A program made the translations under genes and the position numbers. The notes under the pieces were generated by a model, which saw only the letters and a program-made list of their open reading frames with translations, searched no databases and was not told the origin of the DNA. Below, piece after piece: positions 38,301-47,300 of a stretch of 64,000 bases of DNA. The first letter of the stretch is position 1. Every line of letters starts with the position of its first letter. Origin of the DNA: Apostichopus japonicus (taxonomy: Eukaryota; Echinodermata; Holothuroidea; Aspidochirotida; Stichopodidae); the NCBI RefSeq assembly GCF_037975245.1, contig NC_092566.1, positions 13,199,001 to 13,263,000 of the forward strand, written 5' to 3'.

Positions 38301-41300
38301 GCATATATTTTTATATTGTTAACCTGGCAGTATTTCATGTTGATTACAGATTTGTTTTAATTTTCAAGACAGATTTGTTGGTATTTCTAATCAACGGTAG
38401 AGAAGCACTTTCACTTGATTAATACTCATGCTTGCTAAATGTGCTAGTGATGTGATTAATTCTAATCATCTCTTGATTGTATTTGCTAAAAAAAAAGGGA
38501 TGAAACATGAGATGTAAGTCACCAATATTAAAGCCTACTTGTTTTTTTTTAAGTGATTTTCATCTCCTAAGTAATGAGCAAGTCTTGTCTGCCTGCATCT
38601 TGTAATTCACTTGGCATTTGTGTGTCGTCAGTTTCCTTAATCTTAGCTTTCTTATTTTCTCTCTCAAAAGCTAGTTTGGCAATTGAAAGAGGTCATCATA
38701 CTTTGATGATATGATGGGGATGAAACGGTCCTAGTATTTACAGCGGCCATAAATCAAATGAGACCTACTGCCCACCGTTTCCCCACAGATATCATTCCTA
38801 AAGAGTCTGTATAAACAAATAGACCAATAAAGCTTTTATACAAAATAGGTTGATCTATATGTCAAAGTTTCTTGGCTTATTTTGTGTAGTAGGATAGAAC
38901 CAGTGTATAGGATGACCACATCACTTGTAGATCTATTCTGTACCTTTTGGGTTCAAAATCTGTAGAAGTAATAGCTGACATGCTTGACTAACCATTCATG
39001 TGTGGAATAATAATAGACCATGGCAGCCATTGGGCTTTTAGTATAACGTTGATGTTTGTGTTTCCTGTAAATAACAGACATCTCGCCTCCAATTAGCATT
39101 TTAAGCATATTTAAGTGTGTTACTGTGAGGTCATGAAATGTCGAGATCATATGAAATAACCCATGATTACTGTGGAATTTAACTCGACTGTGCACTTATC
39201 TATGGTGCCATAAATCAATCTTGCTGTAAGATAAGTTGGCTGTGTACATTTTATTAAAGCCACATAACCTTCCTGTTTGCACTTATATTCTTAAATAAAA
39301 AACCAGCTTGGGTTAAATTGTGTCCGGTGTGACAACGCAATTACACAAGAGTTCAGTGATTCCTTTACACATAACAAGCAGTCAGAAGATATGAGCAGAG
39401 CATATCGTCTTGTTTAATTAAGTCACGACTAATCATCGTCGTCTTTAACAAATTGATTGCATTTGGGATCCCATGATTGACATCATGATGTGAAGGGGTC
39501 TATGTGGACACTAGTATCTGTTGTTCTAACCTGTTAGCTGTTGTTAATATGCACATTGCATGGTTTCAGCCTACACACACACGTAAAGTGAAATATCAAG
39601 CGAGACTCAATAGAATCACCTTCAGTATCATCCTGTTGCTTGAATTCCTCCTCACTGATAAAGTATTAGTGTAAATTAATCAACATACTCCTCATATCTG
39701 ACGCTATGTACCAGTAGATATGTGAGTGAACCAACTCACCTATGACAATAAGAAACTTACAACAAGCTAGTAATCGAACCTGTGAATCATTATTACACAA
39801 ATGCCCATTAACAGCCATGAAGGACAACAGAAGCCCTTCTCAGAACCTGATCATCATCTCTGCTAGACAATTCAGAAGATCCTCATTTGCATACATGTGT
39901 AGAGTTTACAAAGATTTTGAATATTTATAAATAGACATTCCTAGACTTTTCTTTGATTCTGGTAGTTTTAAAGGGTACATGGAACAATTATGTTCAACAC
40001 AGGCTGAATCTTGATCACTGCCTTCAATGTCAAATCATGACTCACAGTCTCACACACACCTTATGACTGGAGCAGGTTCTGTCTCTTCAGCTTGTAAAGT
40101 GGCAGTCTATCAACCATGCATCTCATTTTCTCTGTTTACAGATTCACCTTCCCTCGCAGAACTTATTCCTGTCTACATCGGTATTGGTCTGGCCTTCTTT
40201 GTTATTGTTATGTCATGCATATTCATGCTGATCTGCTTCATGTCCAGGAGGAAACGGCATACACCTATGTACCCTGCTCCAACAACAACAGGTAAGATTG
40301 GGTTAGGGAGGAGTGGGGGGGGGGAGGGTGAGGGGTCTAGGAAATGGTATTAAGTAATGAATCAAAACGTGGGTTTGGAAAAGGTGGGTTTGGAAAGTGG
40401 GTTTGGAAGTGGGTTTGGAAAAGGTGTCTTCAGAAGTTGCAGAAGTACTGCTGTTTCAAAGGTAAATGATTAAATCGAGATATGTTTTGTCCTCTATGTG
40501 AAGTTTCTTCTGTCAATCTTTTGTGCATTTGATAGTATCCATCCTAATTTGCATGGCATTAAATAAATCATGGGTGGTGGTATACTTTGTTATAATTAAT
40601 ATATCATAATCTATGAGACGGTGACTGTAAATGCTTAAGACAGTCCCTGTTCAAACCCTTTGGTTAAGATGTTGATATATTAATTAGAGAAGTTTTTTTT
40701 GCAAAGTTAATAAATGATAAAGCTGTTTGAGCCTGTACTTGTATAGCAGTATTTGTCTGAAGGAAGACGCCTCCTCTTCTTCAGCATTCTGTTTACATTG
40801 CAATGTTTACAGTAGTTGATGCTCGCGAATGGTTTCCACGATCCATTGGCTTGATGGATGATTGCTGATGGCCTGATTCAGTGAGGTGCATCCATCTTAC
40901 CTCCCAGTTCTCAATAATCGTAAATCCATGCAAGCCGAGCAGCTGCTCAGTCAGGGGTCTATCCGTATCTTGGCTGAAGTGTCGAGTAAAGTGCATTTAA
41001 AGGGATAACTGGTTTTCAGGTTTGCGCTTAGGAAGTAATAATACGCTCTTTTCAACAGGACTCGTTCATCTTTAAGCTAACAGATTTCTCATTGTTGTAA
41101 GGATGGTGCTTGTAGAAAAACTTAATAATGATAACATAGTACTTGGATAACTTTCTTACGACTGTGTTTAGGGAAATGAAATAAATCTGGATGGTACTAC
41201 TCCCTGACGTCTTGCTGGTCTTGCTTCAGCATCCTCTGTACCAGGAATCAGAGTGGGTAAATCCGCAAGAAAAATGTGCCGTTAGAAAAGCCACACTCTC

Positions 41301-44300
41301 TCTAGAATGGTTGTGCTCTGATTAGGGATGCACCAGATGTCCGGCCGGACTATCTGGCCGGATAGTGAGCAATTATCCGGTTCCGGCCGGATATTTTTCA
41401 AAACCAGGCCGGATCTTTTTCAAAATCTGGCCTGAATTATCCCTTAAAAAGGTGTTGGTATTAACTTTAAACAATGTAAACTATTTCCAAAAATTAATAA
41501 AATATTCAAAGTAAGGAAAAATTAGGTTTAACATGTCTAATTTTCTCAATGGTCTGACCCACTGTTTCTAAAGATCAATCAAAATAATACAACTACTGTA
41601 ATACTATGTTTAATATTGTGCAGTTCAAATAGACCATTCATATACTTATCAGTCAAAATACTGTTCCATTGAATCTTTACTTTCCCATTATTGTTGGCAT
41701 TCATGTTTTCTCTGAATATTTATGTGTGAAACAATCTCTTATATGGTTAAATATGTCTGATTTTTTTTAAAATTCCACAAAAACCACCATCTTTATAATA
41801 TGCGTATACCTCACCTAAGATTTGCTCCTTGTTTCATACTTATACTTTTTATTACTGATTTTCTTTTGTGTAATGAAAAAATCCGGTTCCGGCTGGATTT
41901 TATCCGGCCGGATTTCATGTACTATCCGGCAAAATCCGGTTCTGGCCGGATCCTAAAATTTGGATCCGGTGCATCCCTAGCTTTGATGTTTAATTAAATT
42001 AGACTGATTAAACAAAGACAGTACTAGGTCTTCTGTTAGTTTCTCCATTTTGGTGCACCATTGTCGAAGCCAGTCTTTACTTGTCAAACAGCATTTCACT
42101 ATTTTTGAAAGTGTTGCATATTAGTTAACCAGAAAGAGTCATAGGAAGGGGTGGGGGGGGGGTGGGTACGGATGGACCCAGATATGTCTAGCCATGCAAA
42201 CTCCTAAAGTGAGAAAATTGCATCTATATTAATACTGTTAGTTCTTTCAATAGTACTTTAAATTAATATAGTTAGTTCTTTCGATAAATTGCAATCGCTG
42301 GATTAAATATCAACCAGTACCCGTTTGTTGTGAGAGATTTGCTCAAACAGGTGCTAGGGTCACCTACAATGACTGTGTAAGTACAGTCCCTGTGGACAGT
42401 CAACTACAGGAAATGGTGGGTTTGTGAGTGTTACTTGGCATCAATAGATGTTTGTTGCAATTAACACACACATTACCCTTGTAGATCAATGTCAGGCAGG
42501 TGACAAAACTATAATAACATATCATTGAACCACCTGCCATCATACCACCTGCCATCATACCACCTGCCATCATACCACCTGCCATCATACCACCTGCCAT
42601 CATATCACCTGCCATCATATCACCTGCCATCATACCACCTGCCATCATACCACCTGCCATCATACCACCTGCCATCATATCACCATCCATCATACCACAT
42701 GCCATCATATCACCTGCCGTCATACCACCTGCCATCATATCACCTGCCATCATATCACCTGCCATCATACCCAATTGCCAGTTTATTCTGTTTAACATAT
42801 TTTTCTCCCTCTTTCTTATAATAGTTTTATCTGCAGTTGATGAGTGCAACATGGCCATGTTAACAATGCAACCAGATATTACTCAAACAAGTCATCACGC
42901 AGCCTTCTGTACACACGTCCGCCTACCCAACGAATCTGACAAGCCTAATGGTTTCCATCACTCCAACTCTTACTTAGAGACATCTAAACAAGGCTCACCT
43001 CACAATATGTCTGTGTCGTTTTCACCCAAGAATGGGGCAGTGACCCACCTGGGTGGGTACAGCTCATCCCACTCGGACGGCTCCCATTACTCCCTCCAGA
43101 ATGGGAGCATGAAATCTAACACAGTACACACCTATGTGCCATTGGTTGGGCCTGGGTCCGAGCGCCATTACTGTACGGCAAGCAAAGAACGACCCAGCTG
43201 CTATGACAGATGCCACCTTCGGGACGAAGATTCAGACTTTTACTCGCAACAAAAAGATGAACCAGTCTATGCCTTGCCCATCCAGTCTTCAGAGTCTAGC
43301 ATGGGACCAGAATCAGAAGTAGACACAGAACAATTCCAGGAAGCGGTACCGACTGGGTCTGCCGACTCACATATGATGGTCTCTGGTAGGTTTGGTCCTA
43401 GAGGAGGTCGTCTCATCATCCCAGAGGCAGGCAAGTAAAATTATTATCTCCTGTCATATCTCGGTGGATATAATAAACCGGTCTGGTATGGCATTGTATT
43501 ACTTTGCTGCAATTGCCTGCAAAACTGCTCAAAAAGGCTACACAAATTCAACAGTGTTTTAGTAGGATTTGGGGTACAGAAATTTTAGTCTGTGTAGCAT
43601 TTAACAAGAATACACTTCCTAAACTTGTGGTAGCTCTAAGACAACATATAAACCACCAAAACGAATCCCTCCTCGTGCTTATAAAGGGAATGAATAAACA
43701 AACTGCCATTATATAGACCTAGACAAACTTTCAACTAATTTGATCTGTACCTTGCTGAATTAATACCCAAATAACTGCTAATTCAATGCACAATTCAAGA
43801 GACAATTTTTTTTTAATGTATCCTTGTTTGAAAATAAAAGCTACTGTATCTACAACATCATATCTTACACAAGTTGCCACAAATTTGTCTGTTGTTTCTG
43901 GCAATTTGTGAAAGTAAAAATCCAGATTGTTTACTTTATAATATTATATTATATCTTTGACTTTGTAGGTGTAAGTCTGTTCATACCAGATGGTGCAATT
44001 ACAAGAAATAATGGTGAGGAGGTATACCTTGGTGTGAACCCTGATCCAAGCAACCAGCCAAATATCTCCCCACGGTGTACCTCACTGACCCCTGTGGTAG
44101 TGGCTGGTCCACCTGGCATCACCTTTAATAAACCTGTTATCCTAACAATACCCCATTGTTCTCAGAGGAGGGACGGTGATTGGAGGTATAGCATCTATAG
44201 TTGCAATATGGCTGTACAACAAGAAGGAATTTGGGAGGTAAGTTGAAAAGCTCCTTCATATATTCCAAAATAAATTGTAAGAAGAAAGAATTAAATGGTT

Positions 44301-47300
44301 GGATTTATGAGTGAGAGCATTAAACTATGTCGCAGGTATGGTATCAGCTATTAGCATGGCAAATAACCTGTGTAGTATCATTGAGTGAGAGCATTAAAAA
44401 AAGAAGAGAAAACTGATGCATGTTTGTATTGCTCTCAGGAGAGGTGCCTTTAAGGGTTTGTCCATGACAATCTATGACCAATCACAGACTGTTGTATGGT
44501 AGGTTCTCTGTAAGCAATGTCACCAGTAAATATGACCGCCTGTTGGGTATGTCATAAGGGACAATATAATAATCATTTTATAAATCCTTTGTTCTCTTTA
44601 TCTTTTAGCGTCTTGTTACTGCGGGTGAGGAGACCATCAATACGCCCGTATATGTGCAGGTGGATTCATCATCTTGTTCCGTTATACTCGATCAGCTCGG
44701 TTCATTCGTTCTTATGGGAGAGTCCGCTCCTCCAAGGACTGCAGGCAAAAGGTTACGGTTAGCGACTTTTGGGCCAGCTCTTAGGTTCAACATGGACTAC
44801 ACTGTGAAAGTATATGTGACCGATGATACACCTGATGCAATAGAGGTCAGTCAAATCTATGTTTATGTGTATAACACAGTAATCCTGTTCCTTCAAACCC
44901 TACTGTTTGATGAAAGACACGCACAGGCTGCAATGAATGTTCAGATAGTTGAAGAAGTGAAGTCAAGGCCGAATCAGTTTTTGAGGCAGTTTTGAGTAGT
45001 CCTTTGAACAATAGGGTTGGTCCCACAATAGCTCATAGGTCACCGCACTCTAAATTGTATCGTTAAGTGATAGTAGTAAAGATGAAAAAGTAGGTACAGA
45101 GGGCAAGAGCAAGTCATGCAAAAAGTTTTTGCTTCATAGAAATCCGTGACAAGAAACTTGCTGAAAATATAAATGAATTTGTTGAAGGTTTCAGCACATC
45201 TCCAACAATGTTCGTCTAATCACTTACTTCGCAGCGTGTAGTGCAGTTGGAGCAGAAGTTTGGTGGCGCTCTCCTTCATCGGCCAAAGTTGATGGAGTTT
45301 CAGGACGATGATCAGAATCTGAGACTGTCGTTGGATAAGGTCATGCAGGGATGGCAGTGCAAGCCATCAGCAAACTTTCAAGTGAGTTGTGCTTTTAGTA
45401 TGATACTTGTCACAGTTATTCATAGTTCCAGGGTAATGAAACAAATTTTCTTAGTTTTACTCAAATTTCATGCAACAGTTATGAACCAATTAAAGCAAAA
45501 AGGAAAACAGCAATCCATGAATTACAAACAAGCAAAACTCATAATTTGAAATCGAATATTACTTAGCTTCCTAGCTAAGTTATTAGCAAAGCTAATTTAG
45601 CTATTAGCTATTCATAGCTAGTAGTAGTAGCTAGTAATAGTAGTAGTAACTAGCAGTAACTAGTAGTAGCAGTAACTAGTAGTAGCTTTTAGCTATTAGC
45701 TAGCTATTAGCTAGCCTAACCAAGCTAGTAGTAAGTAGTAGTAACTAGTAGTAGTAGTAACTAGTAGCTATTAGCTACCTATTAGCTAGTTAGCTATAAG
45801 CTAGCCTAGCTAAGCTAAGTTATATTACTTAGCTACCTAGCTTCCGTCCTAGGTTAGTTAACATTGAAACAGTCATACCGCCTCTTCAAACCTGCGTTTT
45901 GTGCATCTGGTTTTGTTTGCAGGAAATCCCGTTCTTCCATGTCTGGAGTGGCACCTCCAACACGCTTCATTGTTCTTTCACATTGGCCAGAGAAGACCCG
46001 TCTCTGGATGTGGTTGGATGTAGGATACACATCACACAAGGCCAGGCACAGACCAGTCTACAAGTCTTGGATATCACCAGGAGAATGGAAGATGTAAGTC
46101 ATCCTCTCTAGAGTCATTTACTCTCTTTTTCTTTTCTTATGTCTTTTTTTTTTACCACTTCAGCAATCTTATTTTCTGCTTGGTTAAATGCTGCTCACTG
46201 GTGCAGAAATATGTCTCTACAAGCTGCAAGTAGAGTATTCGTAATGTTTTTGTAATGTATCCTCATGAAGGTGATGTTTCCTCGGATGGTGACAAACTTG
46301 TGCACACATATATATACGAGAAACTCCGCTTCTTGTTTCAATGGAAACGCACTATCACAAATGGTTGTTTAAGTTGACACGTGAGTGTCAAGAGCGACGA
46401 AATTTTTAGCAAAAATTTAAAAAGATGAGATTGTGTGATGAATAAAACTGATTCATGTAGGAAAGGCTTCAGTGTATCCTGGCTAAAGACTTTTACTACC
46501 CCTTGTGTTTACCAGAACCAAATCAAAAACATTTTCTTCAATTTTTTAATTTCCTTAAAAAATTATATCCTACCATTAGCTGGGTATACTAACAACTAAG
46601 CCTTTCCAAAATTAGCAAGTACTTGATGTTTGAAAGATCTCCTGAACCAACCGATAACAAACTGATATAACTTAATTCTGAAAAATACAATCTATTCATC
46701 AGTCATTGATGTTTTAACAAACTGCATCCATGATACTCTTTGAAGCTTTTTTTTTTAAAGATATGCAGTTTTTGGAATGATTAAGTAGGGGATTGCCATG
46801 TGTTATAACTTTTATTCTCAGCAGGGCCTCACAAGCACTGTGCAAGTTAATGTAACAATATGCAATGTTTACAACTTTGATTGTACAAAAGGTTTCTTGG
46901 ATTCTTGCCAAGAATATTTGCAAGGGCATAACAGGTGTCAGTGGTTATGTTCAGTTTTAACTATGTTGTGTTCAATTGTATAATACATTGGCAAGACTGG
47001 TGAAATTTACTATAACGTGTGACAGAGACTGCTATGTACATAACGTTAAGTGGCCTGACTGGTCTGTTTAAAGATCATTATCGTACAACTAGGGTAGATT
47101 ACTAACGTATATTGATTCTTGGTACTTGTTCCCTGCCACAAAATGAAGGTAAATCTAAACATTTGATTGAATGCATATAAACATCTTGTCCTTTGTTTAG
47201 GGTATTGAACACCAGAATTACCACAACAGCCCTAGCCAGGCCACCACAGCATCCTTTGAGACTCCTACTAAGGTGTTCCGTCTTCCCAGACCAGTCAGGG

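Larger units (their letters stand above)
40292..42836 (+). other. UNC5 intron holding a hAT-like MITE and a 15-bp array
   Basis: The 2.5-kb intron begins with G-rich sequence (GGG runs at 40300-40342), then a short GTGGGTTTGGAAAAG tandem (40369-40426), a 657-bp hAT-like element (41323-41979), a G run near 42148, and the 15-bp array (42531-42770) directly before the next exon. Confidence 0.8.

Noticed and set aside
42400-42858. Open frames of HLPSY (plus) and MMAGG/MMAGD (minus) repeats
   Set aside because: Both come from the 15-bp intronic array. The plus frame is out of phase with the UNC5 linker exon and stops before it.
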